DNA from: Oerskovia enterophila
GTDB taxonomy: Bacteria; Actinomycetota; Actinomycetes; Actinomycetales; Cellulomonadaceae
NCBI RefSeq assembly: GCF_001692445.1
Contig: NZ_MAQA01000025.1
Span: 1 to 64,000 of the forward strand
Direction: 5' to 3'
DNA: 64,000 nucleotides
The position numbers and the translations under genes are program-made. Positions 8,961-16,837 of this stretch are shown here, in pieces. The notes below the pieces were generated by a model. The model was given only the letters and a program-made list of their open reading frames with translations, was not told where the DNA came from and searched no databases. Within the stretch, counting starts at the first letter, position 1. Each line of letters begins with the position of its first letter.

Positions 8961-9308
8961 ATGCCCTGGGATCCCAACAAGTGCGTCAACGGCTTTCCCG
9001 TCCCGTTCACCAACGCCGACGCGACCAACCTGGTCCACGCCGCAGACTTCGCGGCGTCGGTCTTCGTCAACACGTCGACTGCCCGTGACACCCGGTACGC
9101 GTACACGTTCGTCCAGTTCGGCGGTATGACGCTCTGCGTCGTGGGCCACATCCACATCACCCACACCGGCGCCGTCGTCGCCGGCAACTCGTTCATCCCC
9201 GGGTGGATGAACTGGGCCATGCAGACCCCCGCGGCGCAGGTGGCTGCGATCGGCGCCCTCCCCGAGCAGCTGGGAGAGTTCCCGGGGGCGAACCGCTACC
9301 CCCACTGA
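8961..9308 (+). CDS. Unrecognised 115-aa protein (cassette protein B)
   Basis: Not recognised. Strong GGAGAG ribosome site 6 nt before the ATG. It begins MPWDPNKCVNGFPVPF, with no signal peptide, and has two cysteines (residues 8 and 59), an HIHITHTG stretch near 64-71, and several Trp/Phe residues. It follows cassette protein A by 77 bp on the same strand and ends 5 bp before the right-hand terminator repeat, so the two are probably co-transcribed and co-regulated. His/Cys residues could bind a metal, but this is speculative. Confidence 0.7.
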   Translation: MPWDPNKCVNGFPVPFTNADATNLVHAADFAASVFVNTSTARDTRYAYTFVQFGGMTLCVVGHIHITHTGAVVAGNSFIPGWMNWAMQTPAAQVAAIGALPEQLGEFPGANRYPH

Positions 9309-9312
9309 GAGG

Positions 9313-9375
9313 TGCCCGACGGCGGAGCGCACCCACGTACCTGGGTGCGCTCCGCCGTCGGGCATCAGGGCGACC
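9313..9375. terminator. Cassette-flanking terminator repeat, right copy
   Basis: A perfect 22-bp stem (9314-9335 with 9342-9363) and 6-nt loop. The 63 bases match 6435-6497 with one difference (9364). It lies between the convergent cassette operon and the DHA2 exporter, whose stop codon follows 33 nt after the stem, much as the SARP stop follows the left copy. Confidence 0.85.
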
Positions 9376-9396
9376 CGGGCCGGTGACCGGCGGACC

Positions 9397-10986
9397 TCAC
9401 TTCGCGACCGCTGCGCCCCTCGCCACCAGACCCGCCTGGTCGGAGAGCTTGAGCTCCTTCATGAAGAACGCGATGACGAAGCCCAGCACCCCGAGCGGGA
9501 CCAGGTACCAGAAGGCCGGCGCGAGCGCGTCGGTGTAGGCGTTGACGACGAGGTCGTGCAGCGCCGCCGGCAGCTCCTTGACGGCATCCGGTGTGAGAGC
9601 GTCCGGACCGAAGTCCTTGGGCATCTCGCTCGCCGGCAGCTCCTTGGTCGCGTCGGCCAGGTTGGACGTCAGCTTCGAGGTGAACACGGTCGAGAACACG
9701 CTGGTGCCGACCGCGGCCCCGATCTCGCGCAAGAAGTTGTTGGTGGACGTCGCCACTCCCACCATCTCGGGGGCGACCGAGTTCTGCACCGCGATCACGA
9801 TGGTCTGCAGCACGAGGCCCAGCCCGAACCCGAGCACGAAGATCATCGCGCCGAACGTCAGCATCGAGATGTCGGCCGTGAGCTGCGTGAGCAGGACCAG
9901 CCCCACCGTCGCGATCCCCATCCCGAGGATCGGGTAGATCTTGTACCTCCCGCTGCGCGCGATGAGCAGACCCGAGCCGATCGCCGTGATCATCAGGCCC
10001 ACCGTCATGGGCAGCATGAGCAGCCCCGACTCGGTCGCGCCGTAGCCGTGGGCCATCTGCAGGAAGGTCGGCAGGAACGACAGCGCCGCGAACATCGTCA
10101 TCCCGAGGATCAGGGCGATCGAGACCGAGACCGAGAACGTCCGGCTCCGGAACAGGTGGAGCGGGATGAGGGGGTCGGCCACACGGGTCTCGACGACCAG
10201 GAAGGCGATCAGCGCGAGCACCGTCACGACCAGCACCGTGAGCAGGGCCGGGCTGCTCCAGTCGTACTTCTTCGCGCTCGTGATCGAGCTCCAGCTCGTG
10301 AGGAGCACGATGCCCGCGGTCGTGACCGCCATCAGGAGCGCGCCCCCGACGTCGAACCGCTTGCTCGGCGTGCGCGACGGGAGCCGGAGCTTGAACCAGG
10401 CGATCCCGAACGCGATCAGGCCGATCGGGACGTTGAGCCAGAAGCACCAGCGCCACCCCGGCCCGTCCGTGAACCAGCCGCCCAGCAGCGGTCCCGCGAC
10501 CGTGGCGATCCCGAACACCGCCCCCATGGGACCCATGTACCGGCCGCGGTCCCGGGCCGAGACGATGTCGGCGATGATCGCCTGGCTCAGGATGACCAGG
10601 CCCCCGGCCCCGAGCCCCTGGACCGAGCGCCACACCACGAGGTCCACGAACGACGACGACAGCGCCGAACCCGTCGAGCCGACCACGAAGATCGCGATCG
10701 CGACGAGGAACGGCAGACGACGCCCCCGCAGGTCGCCGATCTTGCCGTAGATCGGCATCACGATCGCGATCGCGAGGAGGTAGGCCGTGATGATCCACCC
10801 CTCGTCCTGGGCCGCACCGAGGTCCCCCACGATCGTGGGCAGCGCCGTGCCCACCACGGACTGGTCCAGCGCGGACAGGAACATCGCAGCCAGCAGGGCG
10901 CTGAAGATCACGTAGACCGTGCCCTTGGACAGCACCAGCTCGGGTTCGCCCGGGGCCTGGGTCGTGGGTCGCGCGGTGTCGCTCAT
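9397..10986 (-). CDS. DHA2-family (14-TMS) MFS drug exporter
   Basis: A 529-aa proton-coupled multidrug exporter of the EmrB/QacA type in the plasma membrane. It starts MSDTARPTTQ, then has 14 predicted helices; the first carries the family signature LSALDQSVVGTALPTIV, loop 2-3 has GKIGDLRGRR, and helix 5 has the antiporter motif GPLLGGWF. A polar extracytoplasmic insert (about 430-470) precedes the last helix. AGGAAGGACC lies just before the ATG at 10986. The next gene upstream (dehydratase) is 304 bp away, so it probably has its own promoter. Substrate unknown. Confidence 0.9.
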   Translation of the reverse strand: MSDTARPTTQAPGEPELVLSKGTVYVIFSALLAAMFLSALDQSVVGTALPTIVGDLGAAQDEGWIITAYLLAIAIVMPIYGKIGDLRGRRLPFLVAIAIFVVGSTGSALSSSFVDLVVWRSVQGLGAGGLVILSQAIIADIVSARDRGRYMGPMGAVFGIATVAGPLLGGWFTDGPGWRWCFWLNVPIGLIAFGIAWFKLRLPSRTPSKRFDVGGALLMAVTTAGIVLLTSWSSITSAKKYDWSSPALLTVLVVTVLALIAFLVVETRVADPLIPLHLFRSRTFSVSVSIALILGMTMFAALSFLPTFLQMAHGYGATESGLLMLPMTVGLMITAIGSGLLIARSGRYKIYPILGMGIATVGLVLLTQLTADISMLTFGAMIFVLGFGLGLVLQTIVIAVQNSVAPEMVGVATSTNNFLREIGAAVGTSVFSTVFTSKLTSNLADATKELPASEMPKDFGPDALTPDAVKELPAALHDLVVNAYTDALAPAFWYLVPLGVLGFVIAFFMKELKLSDQAGLVARGAAVAK

Positions 10987-11290
10987 CGCAGGGTCCTTCC
11001 TGGCGGCCGGTGGGCGCTGGGGACCGTCGGGCGCTGGCGTCCGACGATCGGCGGGACGTGACCTGAACGCGCGAGAACCGCCCCGGTTCCTGGGGGAACG
11101 TCGGCGGGCGGCCGCCCGGACGGGGTGCGTCCGGGCGGCACGTCGCGCCCCTCCAGGGTGGGACGGGGCCCCGCGGGGCGCAACAGGGGCGCCGCGGTCG
11201 GGCGCGCTCGCCAGGGGCGCGTGACACGCCCGGAACGGAACAGGGCGGGCCTGCGGACGGCGGCCCGACGGAAGGCAGGCCGGGCAGCGA
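10987..11290. other. 304-bp gap upstream of the DHA2 exporter
   Basis: No gene is seen. The stretch is very GC-rich and should hold the leftward promoter of the exporter and perhaps the end of the dehydratase transcript. I found no clear operator palindrome or -10/-35 pair. Confidence 0.4.
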
Positions 11291-12235
11291 TCAGCGCACG
11301 AGGTCCGAGGGGTCCGTGTTCGCCCCGCACAGCACGACCGCGACGGTCTCGCCCGGCTCGGGCACGTAGGCGCGCGACTCGAGCGCGGCGAGCGCCGCAG
11401 CGGCACCGTGCTCGACGACGAGCCGCCGCTCGTCCCACAGGTGCCGGCGCGCGGCGACGATCGCCTCGTCGGTGACCAGGACCGAGCGCACGCCGTCGCT
11501 CTGCGCGAGCGAAAGCGCCATCTCGGAGGTGCGGCGGGCGCCGAGCGAGTCGGCCGCGACCGACGCGACGGGGACGTCGACTACCTCGCCCGCCGCGAGC
11601 GCGGCGTGCAGGGCCTGGGCCCCGCGGGGTTCGACCGCCACGACCCTGATCCCGTGCGGGTGCGCCGCAGCGGCCACGCCGCTGAACAACCCGCCGCCTC
11701 CGACCGCGACGACCACGGTGTCGACATCGATCCGGGCCGCGACGATCTCCTCGATCAGCGTGCCCGCCCCCGCCGCGATCAGCGGGTTGTCGTAGGCGTG
11801 CGACGCCAGGGCTCCCGTCTCGGCCGCGAAGCGCTGCGCGGCGTCGAGCGCCTCGGCGTACTCGGACCCCACCTGGTGGACCTCGGCGCCGAGCGTGCGC
11901 AGGCGCGCGACCTTGACCGCCGGCGCGGACTCGGGCACGAACACGGTCGCCAGGACCCCGTGGGCCCGCGCTGCCCACGCGTTCGCCATGCCAGCGTTCC
12001 CGCCCGACGCGATCACGATCCCGGCCTCGGGCAGCGTGCCCGCATCCAGGTGCGCACCCACGAAGTTCAGGGCACCCCGGGCCTTGAACGAGCCCGTGTG
12101 CTGCATGAGCTCGAGCGCGAAGACACCCGTCGCGGCACCGAGGGCACCAGGGTCCATGGGCGCGAGCGCGACCGGCCGCACCTGCCCCGCGATGCGCTGG
12201 GCCGCGGCGAGGACGTCCAGGTGGTCGATGATCAT
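11291..12235 (-). CDS. Serine/threonine dehydratase family (PLP fold type II)
   Basis: A 314-aa PLP enzyme that deaminates threonine or serine to the 2-oxo acid, cytoplasmic. The Schiff-base lysine is Lys51 in TGSFKARGA; SGGNAG (78-83) contacts the substrate carboxylate; the Gly-rich phosphate loop GGGGLF is at 179-184. It lacks the C-terminal ACT-like regulatory domain of biosynthetic IlvA, so it resembles short catabolic dehydratases. A serine racemase-like activity is also possible. GGAGGA lies 4 nt before the ATG at 12235. It reads away from the repeat array. Confidence 0.85.
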   Translation of the reverse strand: MIIDHLDVLAAAQRIAGQVRPVALAPMDPGALGAATGVFALELMQHTGSFKARGALNFVGAHLDAGTLPEAGIVIASGGNAGMANAWAARAHGVLATVFVPESAPAVKVARLRTLGAEVHQVGSEYAEALDAAQRFAAETGALASHAYDNPLIAAGAGTLIEEIVAARIDVDTVVVAVGGGGLFSGVAAAAHPHGIRVVAVEPRGAQALHAALAAGEVVDVPVASVAADSLGARRTSEMALSLAQSDGVRSVLVTDEAIVAARRHLWDERRLVVEHGAAAALAALESRAYVPEPGETVAVVLCGANTDPSDLVR

Positions 12236-12352
12236 GGGTCCTCCAGGACTGGTGGTGCGGCAAGAGGTCGAGCGGCGTCCACCGGGCAGGGCGAGCGAGC
12301 GCAGCCGGTGGGCTCAGGGGAACCCTACGTCGGGGGCTCCCCGGGCGGGGCG

Positions 12353-12560
12353 TCGTCGAGGTGGAGGGTCGTCGGTGTGGAGGGTCGTCGGTGTGGAGGG
12401 TCGTCGGTGTGGAGGGTCGTCGGGGTGGAGGGTCGTCGGGGTGGAGGGTCGTCGGTGTGGAGGGTCGTCGAGGTGGGGGGTCGTCGAGGTGGAGGGTCGT
12501 CGAGGTGGAGGGTCGTCGGTGTGGAGGGTCGTCGGTGTGGAGGGTCGTCGGTGTGGAGGG
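12353..12560. repeat. 16-bp tandem array, 13 units
   Basis: Thirteen uninterrupted 16-bp units of the form TCGTCGRKGTGGAGGG, starting at 12353, 12369, 12385 and so on to 12545; a degenerate partial unit starts at 12561. Three unit variants differ at bases 7-8 (AG, GT, GG), and the eighth unit has one extra change. The unit closely matches the CGTCGAGGTAGAGGG arm of the palindromes at 12568 and 18709. There are no spacers, so it is a minisatellite and not a CRISPR. Confidence 0.95.
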
Positions 12561-12567
12561 TCGTCAC

Positions 12568-12635
12568 CGAGGTAGAGGGGAACCGTCGAGACAGAGGGCC
12601 CCAGCCCTCTACCTGGACGGCAACCCTCTACCTCG
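12568..12635. repeat. Dispersed double palindrome, family B, copy 1
   Basis: Outer arms CGAGGTAGAGGG (12568-12579) and its complement (12624-12635) enclose a second, degraded inverted pair (about 12585-12599 with 12604-12618). The order is two forward units then two reverse units. It matches the copy at 18709-18776. It lies past the stop of the FadR-type gene and may act as its terminator. Confidence 0.85.
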
Positions 12636-12667
12636 CGGTCTGTGGGGCGCGGGGCGCGGGGCGCGGC

Positions 12668-13354
12668 TCACAACCCCGCCTCGCGGTAGAAGCCCTCGAT
12701 GTGCTCGCGCACCGCGTCCGCCGCCCCGGCACCGTCGCCGCGCGCGACCGCGTCGAGGACCGCGCGGTGCTCGGCGCGCAGGCGCACCGCGGTGCGGGGC
12801 CAGTCCTCCAACCGCTCCGTGCCGGCCTCGACGTAGGACTCGATCGCACCCCGCAGGCCCGTCATGACGGCCTCCACCAGGACGTTGGCCGCGAGCCGGA
12901 CGAGGGCCACGTGGAACGCCGCGTCGAGCTCGCGGAAGCGGGCCGGGTCGAGCGAGGGGTCGTCCATGGTGTCGAGCAGCGCGACGGCCTCGGACAGTCC
13001 CGCGCCGCCGGCGGTCGCGGCGGCCTGCCCGACCGCCCAGGTCTCCAGGAGCACCCGGGTCTCCACGACGTCGCGGACCACGAGCGTCCCGGAGGCGACG
13101 TGCAGACGCACGGCCGCCCCCAGGCCCGCGGCGGGCCGGTCGATGACGGTGGCTCCGGCGTCGGGCCCCGAACCGACCGCGGTGCGGACGATGCCCATGG
13201 CCTCCAGGACGCGCAGCGCCTCACGGACCGACGGGCGCGAGACGCCGAGCTCCTCGGCGAGCGAACGCTCGGCCGGGAGCCGTTCACCGAGGCCCCAGCG
13301 GCCTGCGGCCAGGTCGGCCTCGATGCGGGCGAGGACGATCTCGTGGGTGCGCAC
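12668..13354 (-). CDS. lutR: GntR-family (FadR/FCD) regulator of the lut operon
   Basis: A 228-aa repressor-type regulator. A GntR winged helix occupies residues 1-70 (PAERSLAEELGVSRPSVREALRVLEAMGIV), then a FadR-C (FCD) ligand-binding domain with conserved acidic and His residues (ETRVLLETWAV; DAAFHVALV; EHRAVLDAV). Orientation opposite lutABC and two TGGTC-N-GACCA operators in the gap support a lactate-responsive LutR/LldR role (inference). The GTG at 13354 is chosen because a TACGCT -10 (13366-13361) ends 6 nt before it and no Shine-Dalgarno is present, so a leaderless message is likely. The frame is open further upstream but without homology. Confidence 0.85.
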   Translation of the reverse strand: MRTHEIVLARIEADLAAGRWGLGERLPAERSLAEELGVSRPSVREALRVLEAMGIVRTAVGSGPDAGATVIDRPAAGLGAAVRLHVASGTLVVRDVVETRVLLETWAVGQAAATAGGAGLSEAVALLDTMDDPSLDPARFRELDAAFHVALVRLAANVLVEAVMTGLRGAIESYVEAGTERLEDWPRTAVRLRAEHRAVLDAVARGDGAGAADAVREHIEGFYREAGL

Positions 13355-13431
13355 GAGGTCAGCGTAGTGCCGTGGGGGACGAGCGGGACCAGCGTGACCG
13401 CGGAGCCCTGCCCGTTCTGACACACCGTCCG

Positions 13432-13450
13432 CATGTGGTCTGACCACATG
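13432..13450. promoter_or_regulatory. LutR-type operator O1
   Basis: A perfect 19-bp palindrome with core TGTGGTCTGACCACA, matching the TGGTC-N-GACCA pattern of LldR/PdhR-like FadR-family regulators. It covers the proposed -35 of the lutABC promoter, so binding would block RNA polymerase. Confidence 0.8.
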
Positions 13451-13468
13451 CCCTCGATGGTCTACAGT
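13440..13468 (+). promoter_or_regulatory. lutABC promoter
   Basis: CTGACC (13440-13445), a 17-bp spacer, and TACAGT (13463-13468) give a sigma-70-like promoter. Its -35 is inside operator O1, and its start would fall near 13475, just before O2. The 5' leader to lutA would be about 135 nt. Confidence 0.6.
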
Positions 13469-13481
13469 GGCTCGGACATCG

Positions 13482-13496
13482 TGTGGTCAGACCACA
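13482..13496. promoter_or_regulatory. LutR-type operator O2
   Basis: A perfect palindrome TGTGGTCAGACCACA with its centre 48 bp from that of O1. It lies just downstream of the predicted start site. Two matching sites on the same helix phase range suggest cooperative or looped repression. Confidence 0.8.
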
Positions 13497-13610
13497 GCCT
13501 GCTCGGCGCCGAGCAGGGGCCGGGAGGGCCGCGCGGTACCTCCGACGGGCACTCGCCGCCCGCCGGGACCAGACTGAATCCCACCGCCCCCTGCCCGGCT
13601 GGAGTCCCCA

Positions 13611-14513
13611 GTGCGCATCGCCCTCGCCGCCACCTGCATCGCCGACGCGATGTTCCCCCAGGCCCCCCGGGCCACCGTCCAGCTCCTCGAACGCCTCGGC
13701 CACGAGGTGTACTTCCCCGAGCAGCAGACGTGCTGCGGACAGATGCACGTCAACACGGGCTACTTCGACGAGGCGGTGCCCGTCATCAGGAACCACGTCG
13801 AGACCTTCGCTCCCGCGCTCGACGGCGAGTGGGACGCGATCGTCGTGCCGTCGGGCTCGTGCACCGGCTCGATCCGCCACCAGCAGGCCATGGTGTGCCG
13901 CCGCGCGGGGCAGGAGAAGCTGGGCGCGACCGCCGAGGCCCTCGCCGCCAAGACCTACGAGCTGTCCGAGCTGCTGGTCGACGTGCTCGGCGTGACCGAC
14001 GTCGGCGCACACTTCCCGCACCGCGTCACCTACCACCCCACGTGCCACTCGCTGCGCATGATCCGCGTGGGCGACAAGCCGCTCCAGCTCCTGCGGGCGG
14101 TCGACGGGATCGACCTCGTCGAGCTGCCCGGGGCCGAGAGCTGCTGCGGGTTCGGCGGGACGTTCGCGCTCAAGAACTCCGAGACGTCGACCGCGATGCT
14201 CAGCGACAAGATGTCGAACGTGAAGTCGACGGGCGCGGAGGTCGTCACGGCGGGCGACTACTCGTGCCTCATGCACATCGGCGGCGGGCTCTCGAAGCTG
14301 CGCTCCGGGGTGCGCACCATGCACCTCGCGGAGATCCTCGCCTCGACGCAGTCGGCTCCCACGCTCGTGGACCCCGATGCCGCGACGCCCGCGTCCTCGT
14401 CGCGGGGCGCCTCCACCGAGACCCCTGATCGGGGCGTGGATCCGTTGTCAGAAGCACACCGGGGTATCCCTCGACCCAGCTCTGACAACTCGTCGGCGGG
14501 GGTCGCACGATGA
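13611..14513 (+). CDS. lutA: L-lactate utilisation protein LutA ((Fe-S)-binding)
   Basis: A 300-aa subunit of the LutABC complex that oxidises L-lactate to pyruvate. Two CCG domains are seen: EQQTCCGQMHVNTGY (Cys41/42) and ESCCGFGGTFALKN (about residue 180), the repeated cysteine motif of this Fe-S family. The C-terminal 40 residues (Ser/Thr/Pro-rich) are an unusual tail beyond the usual 245-260 aa. GTG start. Its stop overlaps the lutB start (ATGA), so the two are translationally coupled. Confidence 0.93.
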   Translation: MRIALAATCIADAMFPQAPRATVQLLERLGHEVYFPEQQTCCGQMHVNTGYFDEAVPVIRNHVETFAPALDGEWDAIVVPSGSCTGSIRHQQAMVCRRAGQEKLGATAEALAAKTYELSELLVDVLGVTDVGAHFPHRVTYHPTCHSLRMIRVGDKPLQLLRAVDGIDLVELPGAESCCGFGGTFALKNSETSTAMLSDKMSNVKSTGAEVVTAGDYSCLMHIGGGLSKLRSGVRTMHLAEILASTQSAPTLVDPDAATPASSSRGASTETPDRGVDPLSEAHRGIPRPSSDNSSAGVAR

Positions 14514-16114
14514 GCACCTTCCTCGGCTTCCCCACCCGGCGCGGCGCCAAGCCCCTGCCCGACGGCGGCACGCACCAGGGCGCGCCCGGCACCACCGCGG
14601 GGCCCGGCTGGGCCGACGACGTGCCCCACCCCGACGCCCCGCTGCGCTGGGGCGCGACGTTCCCCGAGGCCGCCAAGCAGGCGCTGGGCAACACGCAGCT
14701 GCGGCGCAACCTGGCCCACGCGACCTCGACCATCCGTGCCAAGCGAGCGGCGGTCGTCGGCGAGGTGCCCGACTGGGAGGAGCTGCGCGACGCGGGCTCG
14801 ACCATCAAGGCCCACGTCATGAGCGACCTCCCGCACCTCCTCGAAGAGCTCGAGCGCAACGTGACCGCGCGCGGGGGCGTCGTGCACTGGGCCCGGGACG
14901 CCGCCGAGGCCAACCGGATCGTGACGGACCTGGTCAAGGCCACGGGCGAGACCGAGGTCGTCAAGGTCAAGTCGATGGTCACGCAGGAGATCGGCCTCAA
15001 CGAGGCGCTCTCCGAGGAGGGCATCGCGGCGTTCGAGACCGACCTCGCCGAGCTCATCGTGCAGCTCGCGGACGACATGCCCTCCCACATCCTGGTGCCC
15101 GCGATCCACCGCAACCGCTCGGAGATCCGCGAGATCTTCCTCGAGCGCATGGGCGACGCACCGCCCGACCTGACCGACGCGCCGCGCGAGCTCGCCATGG
15201 CGGCCCGCGCGCACCTGCGCCGCAAGTTCCTCTCGGCGAAGGTCGCGATCAGCGGCGCGAACTTCGCCGTCGCGGACACGGGCACCCTCGCGGTCGTCGA
15301 GTCCGAGGGCAACGGCCGCATGTGCCTCACGCTCCCCGAGACCCTCATCACCGTCATGGGCATCGAGAAGCTCATCCCCACGTACCAGGACCTCGAGGTC
15401 TTCATGGCGCTCCTGCCCCGGTCCTCGACGGGCGAGCGCATGAACCCGTACACGTCGCTGTGGACGGGCGTCACACCGGGCGACGGCCCGCAGGAGTTCC
15501 ACCTGGTCCTGCTCGACAACGGGCGCAGCAAGGCCCTGGCCGACGACGTGGGCCGCGCGGCCCTGCACTGCATTCGCTGCTCGGCGTGCCTCAACGTGTG
15601 CCCGGTCTACGAGCGCGTGGGCGGGCACGCGTACGGCTCGGTCTACCCGGGCCCGATCGGCGCGGTCCTCACGCCCCAGCTCACAGGGTCGACGGGGCGG
15701 TCCGACCCCAACAACTCGCTGCCGTACGCCTCGACGCTGTGCGGCGCGTGCTACGACGTGTGCCCCGTGAAGATCGACATCCCGTCGCTGCTCGTGCACC
15801 TGCGGGCGCGTGAGGTAGACCAGGACCGGGGCCGCCCCACGGCCTGGGGCGCCGCCATGAAGGCCGCGTCGTTCGTCATGGCCACGCCCGGGCGGTTCGA
15901 GCTCGCGGAGAAGGCCGGCGGCGTGACCCGCGTCCTGGGCGGCAGCAAGGGCCGCATCACGTCGCTGCCGTTCCCGGGCTCGAAGTGGACCGACGCGCGC
16001 GACCTGCCTGTGCTGCCCCGGCAGAGCTTTCGCGAGTGGTGGGCTGACGAGCACGCCACCCCGGAGGCGCCGCCCTCCCCCGCTTCCCCCGAGACCACCG
16101 GAGACGCCCGATGA
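14510..16114 (+). CDS. lutB: Lactate utilisation iron-sulfur protein LutB
   Basis: A 534-aa LutB/LldF protein. Residues 50-330 are the LUD domain (TIRAKRAAVVGEVPDWEELRD ... VADTGTLAVVESEGNGRMCLTLPE). Two ferredoxin-like 4Fe-4S clusters follow: CxxCxxCxxxCP from Cys354 (CIRCSACLNVCP) and CGACYDVCPVKIDIP from Cys411. A C-terminal LutB domain ends in a Pro/Ala-rich tail. It passes electrons from lactate oxidation toward the respiratory chain. Starts inside the lutA stop and its own stop overlaps lutC (ATGA). Confidence 0.94.
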   Translation: MSTFLGFPTRRGAKPLPDGGTHQGAPGTTAGPGWADDVPHPDAPLRWGATFPEAAKQALGNTQLRRNLAHATSTIRAKRAAVVGEVPDWEELRDAGSTIKAHVMSDLPHLLEELERNVTARGGVVHWARDAAEANRIVTDLVKATGETEVVKVKSMVTQEIGLNEALSEEGIAAFETDLAELIVQLADDMPSHILVPAIHRNRSEIREIFLERMGDAPPDLTDAPRELAMAARAHLRRKFLSAKVAISGANFAVADTGTLAVVESEGNGRMCLTLPETLITVMGIEKLIPTYQDLEVFMALLPRSSTGERMNPYTSLWTGVTPGDGPQEFHLVLLDNGRSKALADDVGRAALHCIRCSACLNVCPVYERVGGHAYGSVYPGPIGAVLTPQLTGSTGRSDPNNSLPYASTLCGACYDVCPVKIDIPSLLVHLRAREVDQDRGRPTAWGAAMKAASFVMATPGRFELAEKAGGVTRVLGGSKGRITSLPFPGSKWTDARDLPVLPRQSFREWWADEHATPEAPPSPASPETTGDAR

Positions 16115-16776
16115 GCGCTCGCGACGACATCCTGGCCCGCGTGCGCGCGGCCGTCATCAACGACGGCGCGCACCTCGGTGACGCCGTGGCCGAGCAGGCG
16201 CCCGTCTCGCGCGGGTACCGGACCACGGGCGAGCACTCCCCCGGGTCCCCCGCAGCCATCGAGGTCCTCGTCGACCGGCTCGTCGACTACCGGGCGATCG
16301 TGCACCGGGCCGCGACCGAGGAGGACCTGGCCCGCACCGTGGGCGAGTTGCTCGCGGACGCTCGCTCCGTCGTCGTGCCCCCCGCGCTGCCCCCGGGCTG
16401 GACCGGCGGGCTCGGGGACGCGACCGCCGTCGTGCACGACTCGCGCGAGGACCGCCGGACCGCGGCCGAGCTCGACCAGGTCGACGCCGTCCTGACCGCG
16501 TCCCGGCTGGCCGTCGCGGACACCGGGACGATCGTCCTGGACGGCGAGGACGACCAGGGGCGCCGGGCGATCACCCTGGTCCCCGACCTGCACGTGTGCG
16601 TGGTGCGGACCGAGCACGTCGTGCACACGCTGCCCGAGGCCGTGACGATCCTCGCCGCGCACCCCACGCGCCCGCAGACGTGGATCTCGGGGCCGAGCGC
16701 GACGAGCGACATCGAGCTCTCGCGCGTCGAGGGCGTGCACGGGCCGCGCACGCTGCACGTGATCCTGCTGGGCTGA
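16111..16776 (+). CDS. lutC: Lactate utilisation protein LutC (LUD domain)
   Basis: A 221-aa LUD-domain subunit, third gene of the operon, starting in the lutB stop codon. Conserved features include VVVPPALPPGW, LTASRLAVADTGTIVLDG and LHVCVVRTEHVVHTLPEAV, and the C-terminal GPSATSDIELSRVEGVHGPRTLHVILLG that marks LutC/YkgG. Together LutABC lets the cell grow on L-lactate. A strong hairpin follows 7 bp after the stop. Confidence 0.94.
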   Translation: MSARDDILARVRAAVINDGAHLGDAVAEQAPVSRGYRTTGEHSPGSPAAIEVLVDRLVDYRAIVHRAATEEDLARTVGELLADARSVVVPPALPPGWTGGLGDATAVVHDSREDRRTAAELDQVDAVLTASRLAVADTGTIVLDGEDDQGRRAITLVPDLHVCVVRTEHVVHTLPEAVTILAAHPTRPQTWISGPSATSDIELSRVEGVHGPRTLHVILLG

Positions 16777-16782
16777 GCACCC

Positions 16783-16828
16783 GCTGGCTGCCGAGCATGC
16801 GGTCGGCCACCGCATGCTCGGCACCAGC
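16783..16828. terminator. Bidirectional terminator after lutC
   Basis: Arms 16783-16803 and 16809-16828 pair over 20 bp with one bulged base around a 5-nt loop. It separates convergent lutC and the TetR gene. The inner part (TGCCGAGCATGCGGT) resembles a diverged member of the palindrome family at 40.1, 52.7 and 56.4 kb. Confidence 0.85.
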
Positions 16829-16837
16829 GACCGGCGC

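Larger units (their letters stand above)
12236..12667. other. 432-bp gap holding the tandem array and a palindrome
   Basis: No gene is credible here. Open frames run through the array on both strands only because a 16-bp unit without stop codons repeats. The two structured elements are listed separately; the remainder (12236-12352) should contain the leftward promoter of the dehydratase gene. Confidence 0.6.

Noticed and set aside
12353-12560. The array considered as a CRISPR or as a coding repeat
   Set aside because: Units of 16 bp are uninterrupted, without spacers, and cas genes are absent. Long open frames through it on both strands follow from a stop-free unit whose period is not a multiple of three.
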